Assembly (NCBI GenBank): GCA_964007875.1
Contig: CAXGAH010000028.1
Location: forward strand, 1-19,106
Reading direction: 5' to 3'
From: UBA1275 sp002323515
GTDB taxonomy: Bacteria > Bacteroidota > Rhodothermia > Balneolales > Balneolaceae
Length of the DNA: 19,106 nucleotides
The notes under the pieces were generated by a model, which worked only from the letters and a program-made list of their open reading frames with translations, had not been told where the DNA came from and did no database searches. Numbering within the stretch: the first letter of the stretch is position 1; each line of letters opens with the position of its first letter. A program made the translations under genes and the position numbers. This document shows positions 8,161-15,210 of the stretch, one piece after another.

Positions 8161-9147
8161 ATGAGATATCCAGGAACACGTTTAAGACGTAACCGAAAAT
8201 CAGAAGCAATTAGAAGCATGGTTCGGGAAAATGAACTCAGCCCAAATGATTTTATAGTTCCCCTATTTATAACTGAGGGTGAGAATGTAAAAGATGAAAT
8301 AACCAGTATGCCTGGTTACTTTCGCCATTCACTGGATCGTTTGAATTACGAACTGGATGAGATTACTGAACTGGGAATTAGATCTGTATTGTTGTTTGTA
8401 AAGGTACCAGAAGATAAAAAGGACAACAAAGGAACAGAGCCTCTCCGTGATGATGGGCTTATGCAAAGGGCTATCAAGCACACAAAAAAATATTATCCGG
8501 ATCTATTCGTTATGTCTGATGTAGCACTCGATCCATATTCATCTTATGGGCATGATGGTATTGTGAAGGACAATGAAATAGTAAATGATGTAAGTGCCGA
8601 ATTGCTAGCAAATATAGCTCTGAGTCATGCATGTGCCGGTGTAGACATGGTCGCACCCTCCGATATGATGGATGGACGTATAGACCTAATAAGAAAAAAA
8701 CTGGATCAAAACGGATATGAAAATACAGGCATCATGGCATACAGTGTTAAATATGCCTCCTCTTTTTATGGCCCATTCCGTGATGCGCTAGATTCAGCAC
8801 CCGGATTCGGTAACAAAAAAACCTATCAGATGGATCCGGCGAACAGTAAAGAAGCATTGGTCGAAGCACGGATGGATTTACAAGAAGGAGCAGATATTAT
8901 CATGATCAAACCAGGTCAGCCCTACCTTGATATACTTAAGGCTGTCAGTGATGAATTAGAAATCCCAGTTTCCGTTTATCATGTTTCGGGTGAGTATTCA
9001 ATGATCAAAGCAGCAGCAGAAAAAGGTTGGTTAAATGAAAATGAGGTGATAATGGAATCACTGATCTCATTCAAAAGAGCCGGTGCTAACCTAATCGCAA
9101 CATACTTTGCTAAACAGGCGGTCAAATTACTAAATGAAAGTAAATAG
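8161..9147 (+). CDS. hemB: Delta-aminolevulinic acid dehydratase (porphobilinogen synthase)
   Basis: Condenses two 5-aminolevulinate molecules to porphobilinogen. The 328-residue protein carries both Schiff-base lysines, in YSVKYAS (Lys197) and MIKPGQPY (Lys250). The segment DVALDPYSSYGHDG at 120-133 has aspartates and Ala where zinc enzymes have three cysteines, placing it in the zinc-independent class that uses Mg2+ and/or K+. The N-terminal PGTRLRRNRKSEAIR motif is canonical. It lies 7 bases after hemF, and its TAG is followed immediately by the hemL ATG. Confidence 0.97.
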   Translation: MRYPGTRLRRNRKSEAIRSMVRENELSPNDFIVPLFITEGENVKDEITSMPGYFRHSLDRLNYELDEITELGIRSVLLFVKVPEDKKDNKGTEPLRDDGLMQRAIKHTKKYYPDLFVMSDVALDPYSSYGHDGIVKDNEIVNDVSAELLANIALSHACAGVDMVAPSDMMDGRIDLIRKKLDQNGYENTGIMAYSVKYASSFYGPFRDALDSAPGFGNKKTYQMDPANSKEALVEARMDLQEGADIIMIKPGQPYLDILKAVSDELEIPVSVYHVSGEYSMIKAAAEKGWLNENEVIMESLISFKRAGANLIATYFAKQAVKLLNESK

Positions 9148-10446
9148 ATGAACATTAATACGAGTAAAGAGCTTTATAAAAAGGCTAGAAATATAATTCC
9201 AGGAGGTGTTAATTCACCAGTTAGAGCCTTCAACAGCGTAGGAGGTTCTCCTTTATTCATTAAAAAAGCTGAAGGCGCATACTTATATGACGAAGATGGA
9301 AACAAATATATTGATCTGATCAGCTCTTGGGGTCCAATGTTGCTGGGTCATGCCGATCCCGATGTATTAAAAGCAATTACTGAAACGGCCAAATATTCCA
9401 CTTCTTTTGGAGCTCCTACCCGACTTGAGATAGAGATTGCAGACCTGATTACTGATGCTATAAAGGGTATTGACAAGATCAGAATGGTTAACTCCGGTAC
9501 AGAAGCTTGTATGAGTGCGATCCGTGTTGCACGTGGTTATACAGGCAGGGATAAGATTATCAAATTCAAAGGATGTTATCACGGGCACGGTGATTCTTTT
9601 CTAATTGAGGCAGGAAGTGGCGCTCTTACCATGGGACATCCAAGTAGTCCCGGGGTTACACCTGGCACAGCTAGGGATACACTCACTGCTGAATTCAATG
9701 ATCTAAATGAGGTTGAAGAATTACTCAAAGCCAATAAAAACAAAGTTGCAGCCATAATACTGGAACCCATAGCAGGAAATATGGGCTGTATACCACCTGA
9801 AGAAGGTTTTTTAGAAGGACTTCGTTCATTATGTGATGATCATGATACTGTACTAATTTTTGACGAAGTAATGACTGGATTCCGGGTGGCATTTGGCGGA
9901 GCACAGGAGATATATGGCGTAACAGCAGATATGGTTACCTATGGTAAAATTATAGGTGCAGGACTTCCAGTAGGAGCCTACGCAGGGAAGGAAGAGATCA
10001 TGGATTTTGTCGCTCCAACAGGGCCAGTATACCAGGCGGGAACCTTATCAGGTAATCCACTGGCGATGGCAGCAGGTTACACGCTACTCAAAAAATTACA
10101 TGATAACTTATCGGTATATGATGAACTAGAAGTAAAATCTAAAACTCTAGAACAAGGACTAAAAAAAGTATTAGATGATCATTATATCTCGAATTATACA
10201 AATCGAGTGGGATCTATGATTGGAATTTTCTATAACGATCATAAGGTGACAGGCTTCAAGGGAGCCAATACTACCAACAAAGAGTTATTCAGAAAAATTT
10301 TTCACCACATGCTGGAGCGTGGGGTATATCTCCCACCGTCTCCCTTTGAGGCTTTCTTTTTGTCAAATGCTCTAAAATTTCAAGATATATCATTAATAAT
10401 TAGTGCATTTGAAGACTCTTTATCAGCCATATGTGCTAAAGATTGA
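9148..10446 (+). CDS. hemL: Glutamate-1-semialdehyde 2,1-aminomutase
   Basis: PLP-dependent enzyme that converts glutamate-1-semialdehyde to 5-aminolevulinate, the second step of the C5 route. The 432-residue protein opens with the family's PGGVNSPVRAF (18-28), has MVNSGTEACMSAIRVARG (113-130) for phosphate binding, the FDEVMTGFRV segment with the pyridine-ring aspartate (Asp239), and the PLP lysine in TYGKIIGAGLPVGAY (Lys267). Length is normal. Its ATG abuts the hemB stop, and it is the last gene of the heme cluster. The stop is doubled (TGA then TAA). Together with hemA it shows that 5-aminolevulinate is made from glutamate, not from glycine and succinyl-CoA. Confidence 0.97.
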   Translation: MNINTSKELYKKARNIIPGGVNSPVRAFNSVGGSPLFIKKAEGAYLYDEDGNKYIDLISSWGPMLLGHADPDVLKAITETAKYSTSFGAPTRLEIEIADLITDAIKGIDKIRMVNSGTEACMSAIRVARGYTGRDKIIKFKGCYHGHGDSFLIEAGSGALTMGHPSSPGVTPGTARDTLTAEFNDLNEVEELLKANKNKVAAIILEPIAGNMGCIPPEEGFLEGLRSLCDDHDTVLIFDEVMTGFRVAFGGAQEIYGVTADMVTYGKIIGAGLPVGAYAGKEEIMDFVAPTGPVYQAGTLSGNPLAMAAGYTLLKKLHDNLSVYDELEVKSKTLEQGLKKVLDDHYISNYTNRVGSMIGIFYNDHKVTGFKGANTTNKELFRKIFHHMLERGVYLPPSPFEAFFLSNALKFQDISLIISAFEDSLSAICAKD

Positions 10447-10502
10447 TAATGATAGCCAAAAAGGTGAACCCTTATTACGATGTACACATGAATGGGATGA
10501 TT

Positions 10503-10534
10503 AGCTTCCTTTAAATAGCAAGCTCACGTTTTTT
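10503..10534 (+). terminator. Weak candidate terminator after hemL
   Basis: AGCTT (10503-10507) can pair with AAGCT (10520-10524) across a 12-base loop, followed by a short gap and a run of six T (10529-10534). The stem is only 5 base pairs, so this is weak. The remaining part of the 324-base gap (10447-10770) shows no convincing coding frame; its right end holds the tRNA-like remnant. Confidence 0.22.
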
Positions 10535-10709
10535 AGATGTAGTTGCATTTTTATAACATTAAAAAAATAAGACGCTTCGACAACACAATCTATAATAAAT
10601 AGAGCAGAAAAAAATGATAACAATACTAGGTGGACCGAATTATAGGGTATTTAACAGAGGTCAATCAATTAAAAATAGTACACTATAAAGTTGTAATAAT
10701 TTTATTTGC

Positions 10710-10780
10710 TTAACGGGTTGATATCGAACCTACTACTGATCGCTTGACTAACGGTTGCTCTGTTGCTAATCTACCGAAGA
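10710..10780 (-). pseudogene. Decayed tRNA-like sequence
   Basis: Read on the minus strand, the 71 bases keep a tRNA layout. TA follows the presumed acceptor 5' strand, an AGAGC D-stem strand lies at 10757-10761, and a GGTTCGAT T-arm lies around 10723-10730. Exactly 28 bases separate AGAGC from TTC, the standard distance in a tRNA with a 5-base variable loop. The anticodon stem and T stem each pair in 4 of 5 positions (wobbles counted), but only about 4 of 7 acceptor pairs form, the D-loop lacks its GG, and the base before the apparent anticodon (GTC) is A rather than U. It is therefore not a functional tRNA but probably a tRNA remnant. Its 5' end overlaps the last codons and stop of the DCC gene. 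Confidence 0.5.
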
Positions 10781-11184
10781 AAGAGAGAGTTATTTCTAAA
10801 TCTATCCTTATCAAAGTTACTAGGTATAGTGCAAACTTTTTTTCTACCAAAAATTTTATACCTATGCTTTGAAATCACATCATATAAGTAGTCAGTATAT
10901 TTTAAAGGTATGAATGAAAGGTAAGAGAGAAATTTAATCGGCGAATTAATTTGATTTAATATTTCAAATATTGCCTCAGATTTTTTATAAAAGTTTCCAT
11001 TTCTATAAAATATAATACTGGTATCAGTGTACTCTAATACATTCTTAGGTAAGGTTAATATAGCGTAATCCGATTTCGACCAGGAAAATAATAGATTTTT
11101 ATCGGAATCGTACTTCATCAAGAAATGAAGTAAGGCGTTACAAAGATTACAAACTCCATCAAAGTATACAATATTATTTTCCAT
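10771..11184 (-). CDS. DCC family thiol-disulfide oxidoreductase (DUF393)
   Basis: A 137-residue protein of the DCC family, named for the Asp-Cys-Cys motif seen here as FDGVCNLC at residues 8-15, a CxxC thioredoxin-like redox pair. Other family marks are present in order: a KSEAIFEIL segment (68-75), FIPLKYTDYLYD (91-102), and the C-terminal KHRYKIFGRKKVC followed by TIP. The family is predicted to be redox active, but its substrates are not established. DCC domains are often fused to or encoded near HTTM/VKGC membrane proteins, and such a gene lies at 13873-15210, which suggests a shared system. The ATG at 11184 is followed at once by the conserved FDG strand. The last residues (NNSLFLR) and the stop are read from the edge of the tRNA-like remnant, so the natural C-terminus may have been altered. 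Confidence 0.82.
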   Translation of the reverse strand: MENNIVYFDGVCNLCNALLHFLMKYDSDKNLLFSWSKSDYAILTLPKNVLEYTDTSIIFYRNGNFYKKSEAIFEILNQINSPIKFLSYLSFIPLKYTDYLYDVISKHRYKIFGRKKVCTIPSNFDKDRFRNNSLFLR

Positions 11185-11204
11185 ATATAATTGAAATTAT
11201 GCTA

Positions 11205-11231
11205 TTTATACCCTAAGTCTAAGGGTATAAA
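11205..11231. promoter_or_regulatory. Perfect 10-base-pair palindrome, candidate operator or leader hairpin
   Basis: TTTATACCCT (11205-11214) is inverted as AGGGTATAAA (11222-11231) around a 7-base centre. It begins 20 bases upstream of the DCC start codon in the divergent DCC/DUF4856 gap. Its centre contains CTAAGTCTAAG, related to the TTAGnCTTA sequence in the neighbouring palindrome, so both may be sites for one dimeric regulator. Confidence 0.5.
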
Positions 11232-11242
11232 TTTTCCTAAAT

Positions 11243-11293
11243 TTATTTAGATTTAGTCTTAATAAGTGTTATATTAAGAATAAATCTAAATAA
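11243..11293. promoter_or_regulatory. Large 22-base-arm palindrome in the divergent promoter region
   Basis: TTATTTAGATTTA (11243-11255) is exactly inverted at 11281-11293, and inside it TCTTAATA (11257-11264) is exactly inverted at 11272-11279, with one mismatched pair (11256/11280) and a 7-base loop (11265-11271). That makes 21 of 22 arm positions paired. It lies 33 bases before the DUF4856 ATG. It could be a double operator or a leader hairpin. The embedded TTTAGTCTTAA vaguely recalls DtxR/IdeR-type iron boxes (TTAGnnTAA cores); that link is inference. Confidence 0.5.
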
Positions 11294-11326
11294 CATACCT
11301 TAATTTAAAAATAATAATTCAAAAAA

Positions 11327-12607
11327 ATGAATTCACCATTACGACTGTTCACACTATTCATTGCTTTAATCACACTGAGCTATTGCGGCACTACTAATTC
11401 GGAAGAAGAAGTAGATACAGCTGGATTCTTAAAAAGTAATCTAGGTGATATAAATAGTATCTCCTTAACAAATTTTACTATTCCTTCATCTTACGATATA
11501 GAGGGTGTATTAGCACCCGGAGCTTATAATGGTCAAAAACGCAGGTTAGCCCAACTAAAAGAAATTGCTGATTCTTCTAGGAATGAACCAATTAAATGGG
11601 ATTTAAAAGCGGCTTTAGCCAATGAAAATTATGATATGTTTTCTAGCGCTGATGCTCTAGGCGGTTCTAATATTCGTACTAAAATAGATGAATTAAACTA
11701 TGATAATGGTAATACTACCGTAGCCGATAATTTTGCCAGTTTAGCTGATTTACTTGTTCAATCAAGTCAAGCAAATTATACGATCGATGCGTCAAATGGA
11801 ACAGCAGGAATGATTACTACTGGCAGTAAAAAAAGACATGTGAGTGCAAATGGTTTAGAATATGCTCAAATTTTAGAGAAAGGTCTTTATGGTGCTATGA
11901 TGTATGATCAAATGGTTGATGATTATCTTAGAGATTCTCAGGCTGGCATGGACAATGAAGTAGGGAATAACGAATCATCTGTAGAGAATTATGACTCATA
12001 TGGCACTAGCCGTCAACACAAATTTGACGAAGCTTTTGGTTACTTTGGAGCAACTGCTTCAACTTATCCTAATGCTGGCAATACCTCAAGTGGCGATGGT
12101 ATGTTTTTAGCAAACTATACTTTTGATTTTAGCGATGAAACAGAAGCAACATACGGAGTTAATCTAGCTCAAGCAGCAATGAATGCTTTTATCGTTGGTA
12201 GATCGGTATTAAAAGCAGGTCAAGGCTTTGGACCTTCGCAAGAAAGTATTAATGAAGATTTATTCGTTGCTGCAAGAGCAGACATAAAATTATATGTAGA
12301 AGCAGGAATAGCAGCAGCAGCTATGCACTATCTCAATGATGCGATTGCTGATGTATCTGATGCTGATAAAATACATCACTTATCTGAAGCACTAGCATTT
12401 ATATATGCTATGTCATTCAACTCAGAAGGTCGATTGACATCCGAGGAAGCACACAATGCATTAATTGCAATGGGATGGTCGACCTCAGATAGTTCATTAA
12501 ATGGAATCTATGGAATAAATTTATGGACAGTCACTGATGATCAAATGACTTCTGCTATAAATATATTAGATCAATCTTTCCCAGGTTTTAAAGATGCAAA
12601 TTTCTAA
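11327..12607 (+). CDS. DUF4856 family lipoprotein
   Basis: A 426-residue predicted lipoprotein. Residues 1-20 form a signal peptide ending in the lipobox LSYC, with Cys20 as the lipid-bearing residue, followed by an acidic linker (SEEEVD). The body resembles DUF4856, a family seen mainly in Bacteroidota and marine proteobacteria: the GQKRRLAQLKEI helix (69-80), the GLEYAQILEKGLYGAMMYDQM segment and the HKFDEAFGYFGA motif (231-242) are recognisable. Members often lie beside imelysin-like genes, as here, and are thought to belong to iron-related surface systems; the molecular function is unknown. The ATG overlaps no other gene and lies 33 bases after a large palindrome, so this is likely the first gene of the operon. 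Its stop lies inside the next gene (14-base overlap). Confidence 0.85.
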   Translation: MNSPLRLFTLFIALITLSYCGTTNSEEEVDTAGFLKSNLGDINSISLTNFTIPSSYDIEGVLAPGAYNGQKRRLAQLKEIADSSRNEPIKWDLKAALANENYDMFSSADALGGSNIRTKIDELNYDNGNTTVADNFASLADLLVQSSQANYTIDASNGTAGMITTGSKKRHVSANGLEYAQILEKGLYGAMMYDQMVDDYLRDSQAGMDNEVGNNESSVENYDSYGTSRQHKFDEAFGYFGATASTYPNAGNTSSGDGMFLANYTFDFSDETEATYGVNLAQAAMNAFIVGRSVLKAGQGFGPSQESINEDLFVAARADIKLYVEAGIAAAAMHYLNDAIADVSDADKIHHLSEALAFIYAMSFNSEGRLTSEEAHNALIAMGWSTSDSSLNGIYGINLWTVTDDQMTSAINILDQSFPGFKDANF

Positions 12608-13718
12608 AATAATCTATGTGAAGTGTAAAAAAATTGAAGCTCTTCTTCTCTCATTGTTGCTAACATGTTTTATTATAAGTTGCGATAGCGGAGAAGGAGC
12701 TTTGAATCTAAATGGTCAAGATGATTATACTGAGTTGTTAACGAACCAAATTAATGATGTCATAATACCATCCATAGACACATATAACAACGATACTAAA
12801 GCTTTATTTGAATCTTCAACAATTTTTTGCGATTCAAAAAATGAAGAAAATCTAATAATTCTTTTAGAGGCTTATAATAGTTCATATAAATCATATCAAT
12901 CTGCTGCCTTGCATAATTATTATGCTAATATTAATTATGACTTAGTAAATACGACAAATCTTTTCCCAATTGATACTTTATTACTCGCTGAAATTATAAC
13001 ATCTAAATCCTATAACTTTTCTTCTAATTCACAAGAAAGAGCGAATGGTTTTCCGGCTCTAGACTACCTTTTTTATTCGTCAATGAATCCTCTAGATTCT
13101 TTTGTATCAGATGAGAATAGATGTGATTATGTTCTTAGATTAACGGAATCAATTGCAAATAAAGCAGGCCAGTTATATTCAATGTGGACTGGTAGCCTAA
13201 AAGAAAATTTCATTGGCAATGATGGCATAGAAATTGGAAGTTCTGTTCATGTCCAACTTAATAGTGTATTATCATACTATGAAGATCACATAAGAGAAAA
13301 TAAAGTTGGTTTACCAATTGGAAGAATAGGTCCACTAGACTCACCAATAGAATCTGATCCTACTAAAATTGAGGCTTATTACCATTCACAGTACGATGGT
13401 AATGATTTATTTGCGCTATCATTAGTAAGAGAGTCTATTCAGGAAATGGAAGATTTATATCTCGGTGGAAACACCTCGAGAAATGATTTAATAAATTCAG
13501 GCTATGATAGGCTTTTAATCAGCAGAGGTCACACTGAAGTGGATTCCGATATTAAATCACAATTTGATTTAATTTATGCGAAAATTGATGAAAGAACCTC
13601 TATAACAGGAAACACAGATCTATATGATGCTATTCAAGGACTAATCACAATATTTAAATCTGATTTGTTCCCATTATTAAACATTCAAGATGCTGATGGT
13701 AAAAACGATGGTGATTAG
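12594..13718 (+). CDS. Imelysin-like lipoprotein (M75/IrpA-related)
   Basis: A 374-residue predicted lipoprotein with a signal peptide and the lipobox IISC (Cys30), followed by DSGEG. The helical body resembles the imelysin (insulin-cleaving metallopeptidase, M75) family, whose members bind iron or take part in iron uptake, for example EfeO and IrpA relatives. The early AYNSSYKSYQSAALHN helix fits the family. The diagnostic GxHxxE motif appears as GFPALDYLF at 152-160, with Pro and Asp in place of His and Glu, so peptidase or identical metal-site chemistry is unlikely. It overlaps the DUF4856 gene by 14 bases, and the two probably act as a pair at the cell surface or in the periplasm. The start ATG at 12594 gives a rather long n-region; a GTG nine codons in would also fit. 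The stop codon lies in the first unit of a 75-base tandem repeat. Confidence 0.83.
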   Translation: MQISKIIYVKCKKIEALLLSLLLTCFIISCDSGEGALNLNGQDDYTELLTNQINDVIIPSIDTYNNDTKALFESSTIFCDSKNEENLIILLEAYNSSYKSYQSAALHNYYANINYDLVNTTNLFPIDTLLLAEIITSKSYNFSSNSQERANGFPALDYLFYSSMNPLDSFVSDENRCDYVLRLTESIANKAGQLYSMWTGSLKENFIGNDGIEIGSSVHVQLNSVLSYYEDHIRENKVGLPIGRIGPLDSPIESDPTKIEAYYHSQYDGNDLFALSLVRESIQEMEDLYLGGNTSRNDLINSGYDRLLISRGHTEVDSDIKSQFDLIYAKIDERTSITGNTDLYDAIQGLITIFKSDLFPLLNIQDADGKNDGD

Positions 13719-13748
13719 TTAGTTAAAAAATACGATAACCTAATCATG

Positions 13749-13778
13749 AAAACGTCTATCTTGAATGACAGGCGTTTT
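13749..13778 (+). terminator. Terminator-like hairpin 1 after the imelysin-like gene
   Basis: AAAACGTCTATC (13749-13760) pairs with GACAGGCGTTTT (13767-13778) around a 6-base loop: 11 of 12 pairs, one of them a G-T wobble. The A-flank and T-flank would allow it to act on both strands, but the T run is only four bases, so partial termination is more likely than full. Confidence 0.5.
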
Positions 13779-13827
13779 CACGATGAAGATTAGTTAGTTA
13801 AAACAAAATACGATGACCTTATCGTTT

Positions 13828-13855
13828 AAACGTCTATTGTGAATGATAGACGTTT
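13828..13855 (+). terminator. Terminator-like hairpin 2 before the VKGC-like gene
   Basis: AAACGTCTAT (13828-13837) pairs perfectly with ATAGACGTTT (13846-13855) around an 8-base loop, 17 bases before the VKGC-like ATG. It is the duplicated counterpart of hairpin 1 and is better paired. It may attenuate or process the transcript between the lipoproteins and the VKGC/receptor genes. Confidence 0.5.
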
Positions 13856-13872
13856 TCTTCAAATAAAACAAA

Positions 13873-15210
13873 ATGTTAAAGAGAATTTGGAATAAATTAA
13901 AAAAAAAATCGTTTGAAACAACAGATATTTCACCCCTAATAACGTTTCGAATATTTTTTGGGGTAACTTTATTTATAACAATTCTGCGATTTTGGATAAA
14001 TGGTTGGATCGAAGAACTCTACATAAGCCCGGAATATCATTTTAATTTTATTCCCAATATCGAAGTTTTACCTGATGCTTGGATATATTTTGTATTCATC
14101 ATCCTTTTAACCTTATCTATATTCATAACAGTTGGTGCATTCTATCGAACAAGTACAGCCTCTTTTTTTATACTTTTCACATACATAGAACTGATTGATA
14201 AAACCTATTATCTCAATCATTATTATCTAGTTTCAATACTTACCTTTTATCTAATATTTTTACCAGCAAATCGAGCTTTTTCTATTGATTGTTATTTTAA
14301 TCCTAAATTAAAATTGAACATATGCTCAAAATGGCATATTTATTTAATCAAATGCCAACTCTCAATAGTTTATTTTTATGCAGGTTTAGCAAAAATTAAT
14401 AAGGATTGGCTAATTAGAGCTCAGCCACTTTATACATGGCTACCTGGTAAATTTAGTATACCAATCATAGGTAAATTCACTCATTTAAAAATCACAGCAT
14501 TAACATTCAGCTGGATTGGTTGCATTTATGATTTGACTATTTGGCTCTTTTTATGGATCAAAAAAACGCAAACATATGCATTTTATGCAGTCATTGTATT
14601 TCACGTTATGACAGGTATACTTTTCCCAAGAATAGGAATGTTCCCAATGATAATGATTGTAGCTACAACAATATTTTTGCCGTTAAATTTCCACAAAAAA
14701 TGCTTAGAGTTATTATCAATAAAAAAGCGTGAAACTAAATCAGAGCATACAACTAGAAAAAAGAAAAAAAATGTTCTTTTTATATACTATTTGATGTTTT
14801 TATTTCTGGGTATTCAGGCTCTAATGCCACTCAGGCATCATATTTTTTCTAATAATATTTATTGGGATGAAATTGGCTATAGATTTAGTTGGAGGGTCAT
14901 GCTCATGGAAAAAAACGGCTATACAGATATAGTAGTTATTGATCCACGTAAAGAAATCCAATATCAGTTAGATCAAGACTTATATTTAAGCAAATTTCAA
15001 CAACAACAAATGAAATCTCAACCTGATATGATTTTACAATTTGTCAATTATGTAGGAGACGAATTCAAAGAAATTAATGGATACTCACCTGTAATTAATA
15101 TTCATAGTAGAATGTCTCTAAATGGAAGGAAAAGTCAACCATATTTCATTGATACCGTAAATGTGTACAAAAATAATCTAGATAAATTTCTACATGATTT
15201 TAAATCTTAG
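13873..15210 (+). CDS. HTTM/vitamin K-dependent gamma-carboxylase-like membrane protein
   Basis: A 445-residue integral membrane protein homologous to animal gamma-glutamyl carboxylase (GGCX/VKGC). Several hydrophobic segments are visible, roughly at 22-42, 70-89, 95-108, 116-132, 160-172, 207-229, 235-250, 256-270 and 301-318. Family landmarks appear in order: DKTYYLNHYYL (109-119, matching DKSxWNNHSYL of GGCX, His conserved), YFYAGLAKINKDWL (167-180), where Lys174 aligns with the proposed catalytic base Lys218 of human GGCX, FHVMTGILFPRIGMF (243-257), GYRFSWRVMLM and SLNGR (415-419). Bacterial members are known, but their substrates are mostly unknown; the bacterium need not use vitamin K or carboxylate glutamate. 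The gene overlaps the receptor gene by 17 bases, so the two are probably translated together. A run of nine or more A lies near codons 9-12. Confidence 0.88.
   Translation: MLKRIWNKLKKKSFETTDISPLITFRIFFGVTLFITILRFWINGWIEELYISPEYHFNFIPNIEVLPDAWIYFVFIILLTLSIFITVGAFYRTSTASFFILFTYIELIDKTYYLNHYYLVSILTFYLIFLPANRAFSIDCYFNPKLKLNICSKWHIYLIKCQLSIVYFYAGLAKINKDWLIRAQPLYTWLPGKFSIPIIGKFTHLKITALTFSWIGCIYDLTIWLFLWIKKTQTYAFYAVIVFHVMTGILFPRIGMFPMIMIVATTIFLPLNFHKKCLELLSIKKRETKSEHTTRKKKKNVLFIYYLMFLFLGIQALMPLRHHIFSNNIYWDEIGYRFSWRVMLMEKNGYTDIVVIDPRKEIQYQLDQDLYLSKFQQQQMKSQPDMILQFVNYVGDEFKEINGYSPVINIHSRMSLNGRKSQPYFIDTVNVYKNNLDKFLHDFKS

Larger units (their letters stand above)
13706..13857 (+). repeat. Two tandem copies of a segment of about 75 bases
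   Basis: Unit 1 (13706-13780) and unit 2 (13781-13857) both start with CGATG, continue GATTAGTTAGTTAAAA and ATACGAT, and end in an ACGTCTAT hairpin. Unit 1 includes the last codons and TAG of the imelysin-like gene; unit 2 repeats the same stop context (GAT GAA GAT TAG). This is a tandem duplication of the gene's 3' end plus its terminator-like hairpin, diverged by scattered substitutions and a small insertion. Confidence 0.75.

Noticed and set aside
10445..10454. GATAATGATA, resembling part of a Fur box
   Set aside because: It overlaps the hemL stop codon, has no matching inverted half, and no gene starts near it on either strand.
13706..13857. Possible CRISPR array
   Set aside because: Only two units, the whole unit is repeated with no spacer, and the repeat includes a gene end and a hairpin; no cas genes are present.
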